From Streptomyces ruber (lineage in GTDB: Bacteria > Actinomycetota > Actinomycetes > Streptomycetales > Streptomycetaceae), in the NCBI RefSeq assembly GCF_014648075.1, contig NZ_BMQK01000003.1, positions 186,001 through 250,000 on the forward strand: 64,000 nucleotides of DNA, given 5' to 3'. The notes under the pieces were generated by a model. It was given only the letters and a program-made list of their open reading frames with translations, did not search any database and had not been told where the DNA came from. Positions 25,200 through 33,456 of the stretch are shown here, one piece after another; within the stretch, counting starts at the first letter, position 1; every line of letters begins with the position of its first letter. The position numbers and the translations under genes were made by a program.

Positions 25200-26062
25200 G
25201 CCGTCCGCTCACGGGCAGCCCGGCGAGCACGGGGACCACGAGGACCACGGGAATCAAGGGGAACACGGGGAACACGGGAACTGCGGGGAGTACGACGGGC
25301 GCGGGGAACGCGCGCCGGACGGCGGCGGACCGCCCGGCCGCGCCGCACGTCCTCGACCACCCCGCCCTGACCGCGCTCACCGGCCCGCACGCCCGCTTCG
25401 CCGAGCGGCACGGCCGCATCCTGCGCTACCCCGCCGACGTGACCCCCTGGGTGGCCCTGCCCGAGGAACCGGACGCCCGTGACTGGGCCGTCCTCGCGGC
25501 GCTGGCGGGCCCCGGCGGGGAGGTGCCGCTGCTCGGCTTCGACGGCCGGGTGCCGGACGACTGGGAGGTGATCTGGGACGCCGAGGGCGTCCAGCTCGTC
25601 GACGACGGCGTCGCCACCGCGCCCGACCCGGAGGCGGTCCGGCTCGGTCCCGCCGACGTGCCCGAGATACTGGACCTGGTGGCGCTCACCCGGCCCGGGC
25701 CGTTCCTGCCCCGCACCATCGAGCTCGGGACCTATCTCGGCATCCGCCGCAACGGCGTCCTCGTCGCGATGGCGGGCGAGCGGCTGCACCCGCCGGGGTG
25801 GACCGAGATCAGCGCGGTCTGCACCCACCCGGACGCCCGGGGCGAGGGCCTCGCCGGCCGGCTCGTCCGCGCCGTCGCCCACGGCATCCGCGAGCGGGGC
25901 GAGACCCCGTTCCTGCACGCCGCCGCCGGCAACGTGAACGCCGTGCGGCTGTACGAGTCGATGGGCTTCGCGCTGCGGCGCGGGACCAGGTTCATGACGG
26001 CCCGGGTGCCGGCCGCGGCGGGACGGGGCGAGACGGTGGGGGCCGTGCGGCGGATGGAGTAG
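25196..26062 (+). CDS. GNAT N-acetyltransferase with repetitive N-terminus
   Basis: A 288-residue protein. The C-terminal half is a GNAT domain: EISAVCTHPDARGEGLAGRL is motif A with the acetyl-CoA pyrophosphate loop, and NAVRLYESMGFALRR is the ending alpha helix/beta strand. It resembles FR47-type acetyltransferases. The first 45 residues are a Thr/Gly-rich low-complexity segment encoded by a short DNA repeat. ATG 25196 overlaps the upstream stop, which supports the start even though this segment is odd. The acceptor substrate is unknown; pairing with the quinone reductase might point to detoxification (inference). Confidence 0.85.
   Translation: MSRPLTGSPASTGTTRTTGIKGNTGNTGTAGSTTGAGNARRTAADRPAAPHVLDHPALTALTGPHARFAERHGRILRYPADVTPWVALPEEPDARDWAVLAALAGPGGEVPLLGFDGRVPDDWEVIWDAEGVQLVDDGVATAPDPEAVRLGPADVPEILDLVALTRPGPFLPRTIELGTYLGIRRNGVLVAMAGERLHPPGWTEISAVCTHPDARGEGLAGRLVRAVAHGIRERGETPFLHAAAGNVNAVRLYESMGFALRRGTRFMTARVPAAAGRGETVGAVRRME
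25226..25311 (+). repeat. Nine-base tandem repeat within the GNAT gene
   Basis: Degenerate copies of GGGAACACG or GGGACCACG repeat in frame, giving Thr-Gly-rich tripeptides (TGTTRTTGIKGNTGNTGTAG). Changes in copy number would alter only the disordered N-terminus. Confidence 0.7.
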
Positions 26063-26228
26063 GGTGACACGGCCAGTCGTCACGGCGCAGGCGCGCCGTC
26101 GAGTCGCCGAGGAGGTGGGACCGATCACCACAGTGTCAGGTCGGGTGCTCCGTCTCCCGTGCGGCGTGGTGCGCCGCCGGTAGGCCACGCGCGAGCGCCC
26201 TTCGCCCACCGAAAGGCCTCTCGGCACC

Positions 26229-27032
26229 ATGCCATCCCCGTCGCCGCTTCTGCCGACGTCCGCTGTCGTCGCCGCCCTCCGTTCCGCCGGCTGTGTCTTC
26301 GCCGAGGACGAGGCGGAGCTGATACTTTCCACCGCCCGCACCCCCGACGAGGCCGCCGGCATGGTGGACCGCAGGGCGTCCGGGCTGCCCCTCGAACTCG
26401 TCCTCGGCTGGGCCGGGTTCGCGGGTCTGCGCATCACCGTCGGCCCCGGGGTCTTCGTGCCCCGGCGCCGTACCGAGTTCCTCGTCGAGCAGGCGCTGGC
26501 GGCCCTGCCCGGGGCGTCGGTCGTCGTGGACCTGTGCTGCGGGTCGGGCGCGGTCGGCGCGGCGCTGGCCGCGTCCCTCGACGGCGCCGAACTGCACGCC
26601 GCCGACGTCGACCCGGCGGCCGTGCGCTGCGCCCGCCGCAACCTCGCGCCGTTCGGCGGCCACGTCCACGAGGGCGACCTCTTCACGGCCCTGCCCGACG
26701 CCCTGCGCGGCCGCGTCGACATCCTCGCGGCGAACGTCCCGTACGTACCCACCGAGGAGATCGCCCTCCTGCCCGCGGAGGCCCGCGACCACGAGCCGCC
26801 GGTCGCGCTCGACGGGGGCGCCGACGGCCTCGACGTCCTGCGCCGGGTCGCCGCCGGGGCCGCGCCGTGGCTGGCCCCCGGCGGCAGCCTGTTCGTCGAG
26901 ACGAGCGAACACCAGGCGCCGCTCGCCCTGGAGACCCTCACCCGCGCCGGACTGGCCGCGCGCCTGGCGGTGTCGGAGGAGTGGTACGCCCACGTGGCGA
27001 TCGGCACGAAGCCCGCGCCGGGGTCCTCCTGA
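26229..27032 (+). CDS. HemK/PrmC-like N5-glutamine methyltransferase
   Basis: A 267-residue protein. Residues 5-75 resemble the helical N-terminal domain of PrmC, and FVPRRRTEFLVEQAL precedes the Rossmann methyltransferase with VVVDLCCGSGAVGAALA. The catalytic motif reads ANVPYVPTEEI, where PrmC has NPPY; the Asn and Tyr are kept, Pro is Val. PrmC modifies the GGQ glutamine of release factors; this second type is a PrmC-like paralogue common in actinobacteria whose target is uncertain. A leader of about 170 bp upstream contains a GC-rich hairpin (GCGGCG-TGGTG-CGCCGC at 26161-26177). It is convergent with the next gene. Confidence 0.85.
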   Translation: MPSPSPLLPTSAVVAALRSAGCVFAEDEAELILSTARTPDEAAGMVDRRASGLPLELVLGWAGFAGLRITVGPGVFVPRRRTEFLVEQALAALPGASVVVDLCCGSGAVGAALAASLDGAELHAADVDPAAVRCARRNLAPFGGHVHEGDLFTALPDALRGRVDILAANVPYVPTEEIALLPAEARDHEPPVALDGGADGLDVLRRVAAGAAPWLAPGGSLFVETSEHQAPLALETLTRAGLAARLAVSEEWYAHVAIGTKPAPGSS

Positions 27033-27044
27033 GCCGGCCGGCGG

Positions 27045-27066
27045 CCACTGCCCGGAGGCGGTGGCA
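27045..27066. terminator. Hairpin terminator between convergent genes
   Basis: GCCACTGCC and GGCGGTGGC around a CGGA loop, a 9-bp stem with one G-T wobble pair, fills the 40-bp gap between the HemK-like and surface protein genes. Confidence 0.65.
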
Positions 27067-27072
27067 GCCGGT

Positions 27073-27672
27073 TCAGAAGCGGCTCGGCCCGGTGCGTCGG
27101 CGCAGGTACCGGATCGCCGCTCCCGTGCCCGCGGCCACCAGGGCCAGGCCGCCCAGCAGGGTGAGGGCGCCGTAGTCCTCCGTGGCCCCGCCGACGCCGC
27201 CCAGGACGCCGCGCGAAGGGGTGGGCGACGGGGACGGGGGACGGGCGGGGAGGAGGCCCGCGGGGGCGGAGCCGACGGGGGAGGGCAGGGTGGTGGCGGA
27301 GATCGTCGGGGCGCCCGGGACGAGGATCGCCTGGGTGCCGGCCGTGGTCCCGTCCTTGCAGACCACGGTGACCGTGTAGGTGCCGGCGCCGACGTTCGTC
27401 CAGGCGGCGGACTGCGTGCCGCTCGTACCGGTCAGCGTGGCCCGGCGGCCCCGGGAGAAGTCGGCCTGCCCGCCGGCGAGCAGGGAGGCCCGGCCGAAGC
27501 TGCCGTCGGGGTTCATCGCGGAGCAGGTGCTGGTGGTCACCTCGACCGAGGCCCCGACGGCGCTCACGGAGATCCCCGGTCCGGCCTGCGCGGCCCCGGC
27601 CGGGGCCGGCGGGAGCGAGACGACGGCGGCCGCGGCCAGTGCGGCGCGTGCGAGCATCTGTCCGGTACGCAT
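27073..27672 (-). CDS. Hypothetical membrane-anchored surface protein
   Basis: A 199-residue protein of unknown function. ATG 27672 follows GGAGGG by 8 nt. A signal peptide (about 1-28, ending PAGAAQA) precedes an Ig-like beta domain (GTYTVTVVCKDGTTAGTQ) with two Cys that could pair. Then comes a Pro/Ser-rich spacer and a C-terminal membrane helix (LTLLGGLALVAAGTGAAIRY) with the basic tail LRRRTGPSRF. It has the layout of a cell-surface anchored protein but no LPxTG sorting motif. It lies downstream of the fibronectin-III lipoprotein on the same strand, 166 bp away. Confidence 0.75.
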   Translation of the reverse strand: MRTGQMLARAALAAAAVVSLPPAPAGAAQAGPGISVSAVGASVEVTTSTCSAMNPDGSFGRASLLAGGQADFSRGRRATLTGTSGTQSAAWTNVGAGTYTVTVVCKDGTTAGTQAILVPGAPTISATTLPSPVGSAPAGLLPARPPSPSPTPSRGVLGGVGGATEDYGALTLLGGLALVAAGTGAAIRYLRRRTGPSRF

Positions 27673-27838
27673 AGGACTGCCCTCCGGCGGCACGGTCGGC
27701 GGTACGTCCGGTGGGCCGCCGTGGGTGGGGGAGGCCCGTGCTGCCTCGAGCCGAGCCAATGCGGCACGGCCGCTCCGCGCATCCGGACGGCACCCGGCCG
27801 GGTGACGGGTTCCCGCGTCCGGGGGAGCCGCCCGGTCG

Positions 27839-28801
27839 TCACCGGCCCGTCGTCACCGTCCGTTCCTCCGAGAACCCGCCCCAGGTTCCGTCCGGCAGCT
27901 TCGCCCTGATCCGCACCCGGTGCGTGACCCCGGACTCGCGTCCCGCGTAGAAGCTGTGCTCGGCCTCGTCCCGGGGCGCGGGGCCGCCCCAGACGAGCGA
28001 GGTGGCCAGGCGTCCGTCGAGATGGATCTCGTACTCCGTGATCACCCCGTCGGCGCGCGGCGGTACCCAGGACAGGTCGATGTGGTACGCCCCGTCGGCC
28101 CGGTGGGTCGACGCCCGGAACCGGGTGGGCGCCGTGCCCCGGCCGTCGTCCGACCCGGGTGCGGTGGTGATCTCGACCGTGGCACTCGTGGGGGAGACGT
28201 TGTCCGCCGCGTCCCGTGCCCGCACGCCGAACGAGTAGCGGGTGCCGGGCCGCAGCCCCGTCACCACGGTCGCCGTCTGCCCGCCGCCCACACGGTGGAT
28301 GCTCGAGCCGCCCTGGAGGATGTCGTACGACACCACGGCCCGGTCGTCCGTCGAGCCCTCCCAGCTCAGCTGGACCGCGCGGCTGCCGGCCGCCTTGCCG
28401 CTCAGCCGCTCCGGCCGGGTCGGCGCCCGCTCGTCGGCGGCGGTCGCGGCGGGCGTGGTGGCGCGCACCGGCGGGCTGGGCGGCCCGAGAGCGCCCTCGG
28501 CGCTCCGGGCCCGGACGGTGAAGTCGTACTCCGTTGCGGGTTCGAGCCCGACGACGTCCGTCATGTGCGCGGAGCCGGGCACCTCCTTGACCTTCTCCCG
28601 CCCGCGGTACACCTCGTACGCGGCGATCTCCGGTTCCCCGGTCGCCCGGTTCCACATGACGTGCACGCTGCCGGAACTGCCGGCCTGGGCCGTGACCCCG
28701 GCGGGGGCCGGCGGGACGCGGCGCCCCTCGCTCATGTCCTGCCCGCAGGCGGCGGTGAGGAGCAGTGACCCGCAGAGCACCAGCACGGAAACGCGTCGCA
28801 C
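27839..28801 (-). CDS. Lipoprotein with fibronectin type III domains
   Basis: A 320-residue exported lipoprotein. GTG 28801 follows GGGGAGG by 7 nt. The signal has the lipobox LLTAAC. Three beta-sandwich units follow: two clear FnIII domains (about 25-115, with PATEYDFTVRARSAEG; about 125-215, with PGTRYSFGVRARDAADN) and a third degenerate one (about 225-318). No catalytic domain is attached, so it probably binds polysaccharide or spaces partners at the surface. It is divergent from the GH75 chitosanase gene and a DasR-like site lies 23 bp upstream of its start, suggesting joint control with chitosan or chitin use (inference). Confidence 0.85.
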   Translation of the reverse strand: MRRVSVLVLCGSLLLTAACGQDMSEGRRVPPAPAGVTAQAGSSGSVHVMWNRATGEPEIAAYEVYRGREKVKEVPGSAHMTDVVGLEPATEYDFTVRARSAEGALGPPSPPVRATTPAATAADERAPTRPERLSGKAAGSRAVQLSWEGSTDDRAVVSYDILQGGSSIHRVGGGQTATVVTGLRPGTRYSFGVRARDAADNVSPTSATVEITTAPGSDDGRGTAPTRFRASTHRADGAYHIDLSWVPPRADGVITEYEIHLDGRLATSLVWGGPAPRDEAEHSFYAGRESGVTHRVRIRAKLPDGTWGGFSEERTVTTGR

Positions 28802-28823
28802 GGCGCCGCCTCCCCTCGACAAT

Positions 28824-28834
28824 TGGTCTGTACC
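28824..28834. promoter_or_regulatory. DasR-like (dre) site
   Basis: TGGTCTGTACC resembles the DasR-responsive element TGGTCTAGACCA (9 of 12 positions, differing at the centre and last base). It lies between the divergent lipoprotein and chitosanase genes. DasR is the GntR regulator of chitin and aminosugar genes in Streptomyces. The match is suggestive only. Confidence 0.4.
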
Positions 28835-28972
28835 TATATGGCGTGCGTGGCGTGACCGCGTCAAGAGGGAGGGCGGCCGGACCCCGTTCCGCTTCCGACC
28901 GGTCCCCGCGGCGTCCACCGTCCGGCCCCTCCCGCGTGGCCCTGCTCCGCGCGCCCCGGCACTGTGGGGCGC

Positions 28973-29689
28973 GTGACGCCCCGCGACCTCCGCCGACGCG
29001 CACTGGCCCTGGCCGGCGCCGCCCTGCTCGCCTCGGCCCTGCCACCGGCACCCGCCCGCGCCGGAACGGAGGACGCCGTCGGCGCCGCGGACCTGCTGGC
29101 CGCACTGGGCGACTGCCGGCCGGTCTCCCGGGGGAGCTACCGCAGCGACCGCGGCGCCCCCGCCGACATCCCCGTGTGCGGCACGCGCGACGTGGCGTTC
29201 TGGACGGCCGACATGGACATCGACTGCGACGGCCGGGCCGGTGCCCGCTGCAACCGCCGCACCGACCCGGACTTCCGGCCCACCACCGCCTTCCGGCAGT
29301 CCGACGGGCGGTACCTCAGCGCCGAGACGCTGCCCTTCGTCGTCGTACCCCGCCCGAGCCGCCTCTGGGACCACCGCGCGTACGGCGTGGCCGGCGGCTC
29401 CGTCGTCGCCGTCGTCCACCGGGACCGTGTCCGGTACGCGGTCGTCGGCGACACCGGCCCGGCGGACATCATCGGTGAGGCCTCGTACGCGGCGGCGAAG
29501 GACCTGGGTCTCGACCCGGACCCGCGCGCCGGAGGCACCGGCGGCGGAGTCACGTACATCGTCTTCAGGAACGCCCGCGTGAACCCCGTCGAGGACCACC
29601 GCCGGGCGGTGACCCGGGGCGAGGCCCTGACGCGCGCGTTCCTGCGGGACTCGCGGCGGAACGAGCCGGAGCAGACGCCGGCGAGGTGA
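28973..29689 (+). CDS. Secreted chitosanase, GH75
   Basis: A 238-residue protein with a Sec signal (ALALAGAALLASALPPAPARA). The mature part has FWTADMDIDCDGRAGARCN and VGDTGPADIIGEASYA, hallmarks of GH75 fungal-type chitosanases; Asp of DTG and Glu of GEA, nine residues apart, correspond to the known catalytic pair. It should cut chitosan outside the cell. No ribosome site is present; GTG 28973 has a CACTGT box 7 nt before it and could be leaderless, with GTG 28964 as an alternative start. It is divergent from the FnIII lipoprotein. Confidence 0.92.
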   Translation: MTPRDLRRRALALAGAALLASALPPAPARAGTEDAVGAADLLAALGDCRPVSRGSYRSDRGAPADIPVCGTRDVAFWTADMDIDCDGRAGARCNRRTDPDFRPTTAFRQSDGRYLSAETLPFVVVPRPSRLWDHRAYGVAGGSVVAVVHRDRVRYAVVGDTGPADIIGEASYAAAKDLGLDPDPRAGGTGGGVTYIVFRNARVNPVEDHRRAVTRGEALTRAFLRDSRRNEPEQTPAR

Positions 29690-29690
29690 C

Positions 29691-29706
29691 ACGGACCCCG
29701 GTCCGT
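29691..29706. terminator. Hairpin between chitosanase and dhaM
   Basis: ACGGACC-CC-GGTCCGT, a perfect 7-bp stem, begins one base after the chitosanase stop and lies between two convergent genes. Confidence 0.6.
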
Positions 29707-29725
29707 CCGCCACCTCGCCGCTCCG

Positions 29726-30136
29726 TCACTCCTTCCGGTAGGTGTACGCCTCCCGTGCCGCGGCCTCCACCGCGTCGAGGTCCGCGCCCGCCGAGGCCGT
29801 GACGACCGCCGCCACCGCGCCCTCCACGAAGGGGGCGTCGACCAGGCGGGTGCCCGGGGGCAGTTCGTCGCCCTCGGCGAGGAGCGCCTTCACCGTCAGC
29901 ACCGCGCTGCCGAGGTCCGCCAGGACCGCCACCCCGGCCCCGCGGTCCACCGCCGCGGCGGCCGCCGCCAGCAGCTCCGCGCTGGTGCCCAGCCCGCCGT
30001 CCGCGGTGCCGCCCGCCGGGGCGACCGGAGCCGTGGCCCCGCCGCCCGCGAGGCCCACCGCGAGCTCGGCCACCGAGGAGGCCACCGCGGCGCTGTGCGA
30101 CACGAGAACGATGCCGACCCGCTGCCCGTCAGACAT
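29726..30136 (-). CDS. dhaM: PTS-dependent dihydroxyacetone kinase, phosphoryl carrier DhaM
   Basis: A 136-residue EIIA-mannose-like protein. VGIVLVSHSAAVA contains the phosphorylated His near residue 14, and ADLGSAVLTVKALL and DAPFVEGAVAAVV complete the fold. It accepts phosphate from HPr and hands it to DhaL-ADP. It is the single-domain form, without fused HPr or EI domains found in E. coli DhaM. ATG 30136 overlaps the dhaL stop by 8 bp, so the two are coupled. It is the last gene of dhaK-dhaL-dhaM. Confidence 0.93.
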   Translation of the reverse strand: MSDGQRVGIVLVSHSAAVASSVAELAVGLAGGGATAPVAPAGGTADGGLGTSAELLAAAAAAVDRGAGVAVLADLGSAVLTVKALLAEGDELPPGTRLVDAPFVEGAVAAVVTASAGADLDAVEAAAREAYTYRKE

Positions 30137-30731
30137 CGGCGGCCTCCGCCAGGGCGGCGACCAGCAGCGCGGCGGACGTGGCGCCGGGGTCCCGGTGCCC
30201 GACACTGCGCTCGCCCAGATAGCTCGCCCGGCCCTTGCGCGCCCGCAGCGGGGTCGTCGCCTCGGCGCCCCGCTCCGCCGCGTCGGCCGCCGCGGCGAAC
30301 GACTCACCGAGCGCGTCGACGGCCGGTACGAGCGCGTCGAGCATCGTCTTGTCCCCGGGCGCCGCCCCGCCGAGCGTCGCCACCGCCGCCACGCCCGCGC
30401 GCAGCGCCTCCCGCAGCCGCTCCTCCCCGACCTCGGCCGCGTCCGTGCCGAGCGTCTTGCCGGTGCGGCGCAGCAGCGTGCCGTACAACGGCCCCGACGC
30501 CCCGCCCACCGTCGAGATCAGCTGCCGTCCGGCGAGCTGCAGGACGGCGCCGGGCGTCGCCGGCGCCTCCTTCTCCAGCGCGGCCACGACGGCGGCGAAG
30601 CCGCGCTGCAGATTGCTGCCGTGGTCCGCGTCCCCGATCGGGGAGTCGAGGGCGGTGAGCCGTTCCGCCTCGCGGTCCACGGCCGCCGCGGCGGCCGTCA
30701 TCCAACGGCGGAAGAAGTCGGCGTCGAGCAC
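30129..30731 (-). CDS. dhaL: Dihydroxyacetone kinase subunit DhaL
   Basis: A 200-residue ADP-binding subunit. DSPIGDADHGSNLQRGF carries the Asp residues that hold two Mg ions and the bound nucleotide; GGASGPLYGTLLRR and AAPGDKTMLDALVPA are further family motifs. ADP stays bound as a cofactor and is rephosphorylated by DhaM, then phosphate goes to dihydroxyacetone on DhaK. Start ATG 30731; the gap of 108 bp to dhaK is filled by a G-rich tract. Confidence 0.95.
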   Translation of the reverse strand: MLDADFFRRWMTAAAAAVDREAERLTALDSPIGDADHGSNLQRGFAAVVAALEKEAPATPGAVLQLAGRQLISTVGGASGPLYGTLLRRTGKTLGTDAAEVGEERLREALRAGVAAVATLGGAAPGDKTMLDALVPAVDALGESFAAAADAAERGAEATTPLRARKGRASYLGERSVGHRDPGATSAALLVAALAEAADV

Positions 30732-30769
30732 GGGATCTCCTTGCGTTGCGTGGTACGGAGCGTGAGAGG

Positions 30770-30838
30770 AAGGGAGTGGGAGGGGGGAGGAGGACGGGGG
30801 GGAGGGGCGGGGGATCGGTTGAGGGAGACGGGGAGGGA
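30770..30838. repeat. Purine-rich G-run tract between dhaK and dhaL
   Basis: On the plus strand almost all bases are G or A, with many runs of three to seven G, enough for G-quadruplexes. As the operon is transcribed from the minus strand, the mRNA is C-rich here and the G-rich strand is the template. Confidence 0.7.
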
Positions 30839-30839
30839 C

Positions 30840-31832
30840 TCAGCCGCCCCAGCGCAGCCCCGGTGTCCGCACCGGGGCGTCGTACAGCCGCAGCAGCTCC
30901 TCGTCGACCTGGCACAGCGTCACCGACGCACCGGCCATGTCGAGGGAGGTCACGTAGTTGCCGACGAGGACGCGCGCCACGGGCACACCCCGCTCGGCGA
31001 GCCGGCGCTGCACCTCCGCGTTGAAGCCGTACAGCTCCAGCAGCGGGGTGGCGCCCATGCCGTTCACCAGGACCAGCACGGGGTTGCGCGGGTTCATGTC
31101 CTCCAGGACGGCGTCGACGGAGAAGTCGGCGATCTCCCGGGAGGTCATCATCGCGCGCCGTTCCCGCCCCGGCTCGCCGTGGATGCCGACGCCGAGCTCC
31201 AGCTCACCGGCAGGCAGGTCGAAGGTGGGGCTGCCCTTCGCCGGAGTCGTACAGGCGTCGAGCGCGACGCCGAAGCTGCGCGAGTTGTCGTTGACCTTCC
31301 GGGCCAGTGACTCCACCTGCTCCAGCGGACGCCCCTCCTCGGCGGCCGCCCCGGCGATCTTCTCCACGAACAGCGTGGCACCGGTACCGCGCCGGCCGGC
31401 GGTGTAGAGGCTGTCGGACACGGCGACGTCGTCGTCCACCAGGACCTTCGCGACCTGGATGCCCTCGTCCTCGGCGAGTTCCACCGCCATGTCGAAGTTG
31501 AGCACGTCACCGGTGTAGTTCTTGACGACGAACAGCACACCCGCACCGCTGTCGACCGCGGCGGCGGCCCGCACCATCTGGTCCGGCACGGGCGAGGTGA
31601 ACACCTCCCCGGGGCAGGCGGCGGAGAGCATTCCCGGTCCCACGAAGCACCCGTGCAACGGCTCGTGCCCCGAGCCGCCACCGGACACAAGGGCCACCTT
31701 CCCGTCCACCGGGGCGTCCCGGCGCACGATCACCCGGTTCTCCACGTCCACGATCAGCTCCGGATGGGCGGCAGCCATACCCCGCAGGGCGTCCGCGACC
31801 ACGGTCTCCGGGACGTTGATGAGCATCCTCAT
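30840..31832 (-). CDS. dhaK: Dihydroxyacetone kinase subunit DhaK
   Basis: A 330-residue substrate-binding subunit. GGGSGHEPLHGCFVG binds dihydroxyacetone, and VGIHGEPG holds the His that forms a covalent hemiaminal with the substrate. NYTGDVLNFDMAVELAEDEG is also conserved. The first of two in-frame ATGs (31832) has an ideal AGGAGG five bases upstream; the second ATG would be too far. DhaK heads the operon dhaK-dhaL-dhaM, which phosphorylates dihydroxyacetone with phosphoenolpyruvate and feeds glycolysis. No regulator gene is adjacent. Confidence 0.96.
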   Translation of the reverse strand: MRMLINVPETVVADALRGMAAAHPELIVDVENRVIVRRDAPVDGKVALVSGGGSGHEPLHGCFVGPGMLSAACPGEVFTSPVPDQMVRAAAAVDSGAGVLFVVKNYTGDVLNFDMAVELAEDEGIQVAKVLVDDDVAVSDSLYTAGRRGTGATLFVEKIAGAAAEEGRPLEQVESLARKVNDNSRSFGVALDACTTPAKGSPTFDLPAGELELGVGIHGEPGRERRAMMTSREIADFSVDAVLEDMNPRNPVLVLVNGMGATPLLELYGFNAEVQRRLAERGVPVARVLVGNYVTSLDMAGASVTLCQVDEELLRLYDAPVRTPGLRWGG

Positions 31833-32214
31833 GGTTACCTCCTGGTGAGGTCGGCAGGTGTGGCTGTGACGTGCGTTCGCCTGGTCGGGTGGGCTGGTCC
31901 GGGGTGTCCACCCCGGCGGTCCGTCGGTCTTCGTCTACCCGGACGTCCGCCATGGGTGCGGGTCACGTGCCAGACGGTCCCGCGACCCGCGATGCCGGAA
32001 TCGGTGATTGCTGCCGGCCATCCTGATCGGTTCTGCGTCGCGGCGCCACGTGCACGGTAGTAACAGGCCCGGGGGCCCCTGTCCGATGGCCGTAATAACA
32101 GGCCCTTCGGCCGTACCGAAGTGGTTGGTCACGGCGACGCGACTGACCGATGGGCAGACGCGCGCCGCCACTCCCGGAACAGCAGTGCTCCAGGAACACC
32201 GGCGCGCGCCGGGC
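31833..32214. other. Gene-free stretch: dhaK promoter side and monooxygenase 3' side
   Basis: About 380 bp without a supported gene. It holds AGGAGG for dhaK, a near-direct repeat GTAGTAACAGGCCC / GTAATAACAGGCCC (32058-32071 and 32092-32105) with a GGCCC-rich segment between, and a 6-bp-arm hairpin CTTCGG-CCGTA-CCGAAG (32105-32121). These may be promoter or terminator elements. Short open frames on the minus strand here have no recognisable content. Confidence 0.45.
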
Positions 32215-33456
32215 TCACGGCCTCGGCGTGAAGTCGGGCAGGGTGAGGGCCGAGTGAGCCGGTCGCCCCTTCGCGGCGGAGGGGGTGGCCTCGATGTCGC
32301 GGAGCATGTCGTTGCGCTGCTCCAGGGCCCGGGCGGTGGTCGGGAAGAGTGTGGCGTCGCCCTTGCCGACCTGGTCCTGGTTCAGGGTCACGAACTCGCG
32401 GGTGGTGTGTTCGTAGGCGGCGAAGCCCGCGGTGTGGTCCCGGTCGGCCAGGGAACCGGCGAGCATGTACGCGCCGACGAGGGCGAGGCTGGAGCCCTGC
32501 CCGGTGAGGAACGAGGGTGCGTACGCGGCGTCGCCCACCAGCGCGACCCTGCCGCTGGACCAGCGGGGCATGCGGATCTGGCCGACCGTGTCGAAGAACA
32601 GGTCGTCCGCGTCGTTCAGGGCGGCGAGCATGGCCGGGACCTTCCATCCCGCGTCGGCGAAGACCGAGGCGACCAGGTTCCGTCGGGCCTCCGGGTCCCG
32701 GAACGCGTCGGACGGCGGTTCCGGGTGAGTGAAGGTCAGGAGGGCGTGCACGGCGTCCTCGTCCTCCACGGCGTAGAGTGCCGCGGCCCTGCCCGGGGTG
32801 TTCCACATCAGCAGTTCGTGGGAGAGGCCGAACGTGTTGCGCATGGTGAAGCCGGCGAAGCAGTAGCCGAGGTACCGGTGGAACCGTCCTTCGGGGCCGA
32901 ACAGGAGCTCGCGGGTGCGTGAGTGCAGTCCGTCCGCCCCGAACACCATGTCGAACGTGCGGCTGCCGCCCCCGCGGAAGGTGACGTCGACCCCGTGGCC
33001 GGTCTGGTGCAGGGTGTCGACGGAGTCGTCGAACAGGAACTCCACGTCGTCACGGACCGTCGTGTAGAGGGCGGCGGTCAGGTCGCCGCGCCGCACCTCC
33101 AGGTCCCGTCCCGCGACACCGCCGGTGACGGTGTGCGGGGCGACCGAGGCCACCTCGCCGCCGTCCCCGTCGAGGAAGGTCAGCCGGCGCAGGTCGATGT
33201 GCATGTCCCGCAGTCGCGGCAGGATGCCCATCCTCCGGACGACATCGAGGGCGGTGCCGCGCACGTCGACGGGATGACCACCGCCACGGAACGTGCCCGC
33301 CTTCTCGACCACCGTGACCGTGAACCCGTGGCGGTTCAGCCAGAACGCGAGGGCGGGCCCCGCGACTCCGGCCCCGGATATCAGGGCCGTGCGCTTCGGC
33401 GCGGTGCGGACGGTACGGGTGGGGCGGGTCTCTCTCAACCGGTCGGTGCGGGTCAT
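32215..33456 (-). CDS. FAD-dependent monooxygenase (class A flavoprotein)
   Basis: A 413-residue hydroxylase. ALISGAGVAGPALAFWLNRH is the FAD-binding GxGxxG motif, DMVFGADGLHSRTRELLFG contains the DG motif, and VALVGDAAYAPSFLTGQGSS is the GD motif that contacts ribityl phosphate. It resembles TetX or rifampicin monooxygenase-like enzymes but not closely enough to name a drug. The ATG (33456) overlaps the MFS stop (ATGA), so the two are translated together. Context with an efflux pump and TetR suggests inactivation or modification of a small toxic compound (inference). Confidence 0.9.
   Translation of the reverse strand: MTRTDRLRETRPTRTVRTAPKRTALISGAGVAGPALAFWLNRHGFTVTVVEKAGTFRGGGHPVDVRGTALDVVRRMGILPRLRDMHIDLRRLTFLDGDGGEVASVAPHTVTGGVAGRDLEVRRGDLTAALYTTVRDDVEFLFDDSVDTLHQTGHGVDVTFRGGGSRTFDMVFGADGLHSRTRELLFGPEGRFHRYLGYCFAGFTMRNTFGLSHELLMWNTPGRAAALYAVEDEDAVHALLTFTHPEPPSDAFRDPEARRNLVASVFADAGWKVPAMLAALNDADDLFFDTVGQIRMPRWSSGRVALVGDAAYAPSFLTGQGSSLALVGAYMLAGSLADRDHTAGFAAYEHTTREFVTLNQDQVGKGDATLFPTTARALEQRNDMLRDIEATPSAAKGRPAHSALTLPDFTPRP

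Noticed and set aside
26115..26183. Possible leader peptide (about 16-22 residues) before the HemK-like gene
   Set aside because: An AGGAGG is present but abuts the GTG, and the peptide has no regulatory codon run; kept only as part of the leader.
31935..32199. Two short minus-strand frames upstream of dhaK
   Set aside because: No recognisable domain, no ribosome site, and composition unlike real genes.
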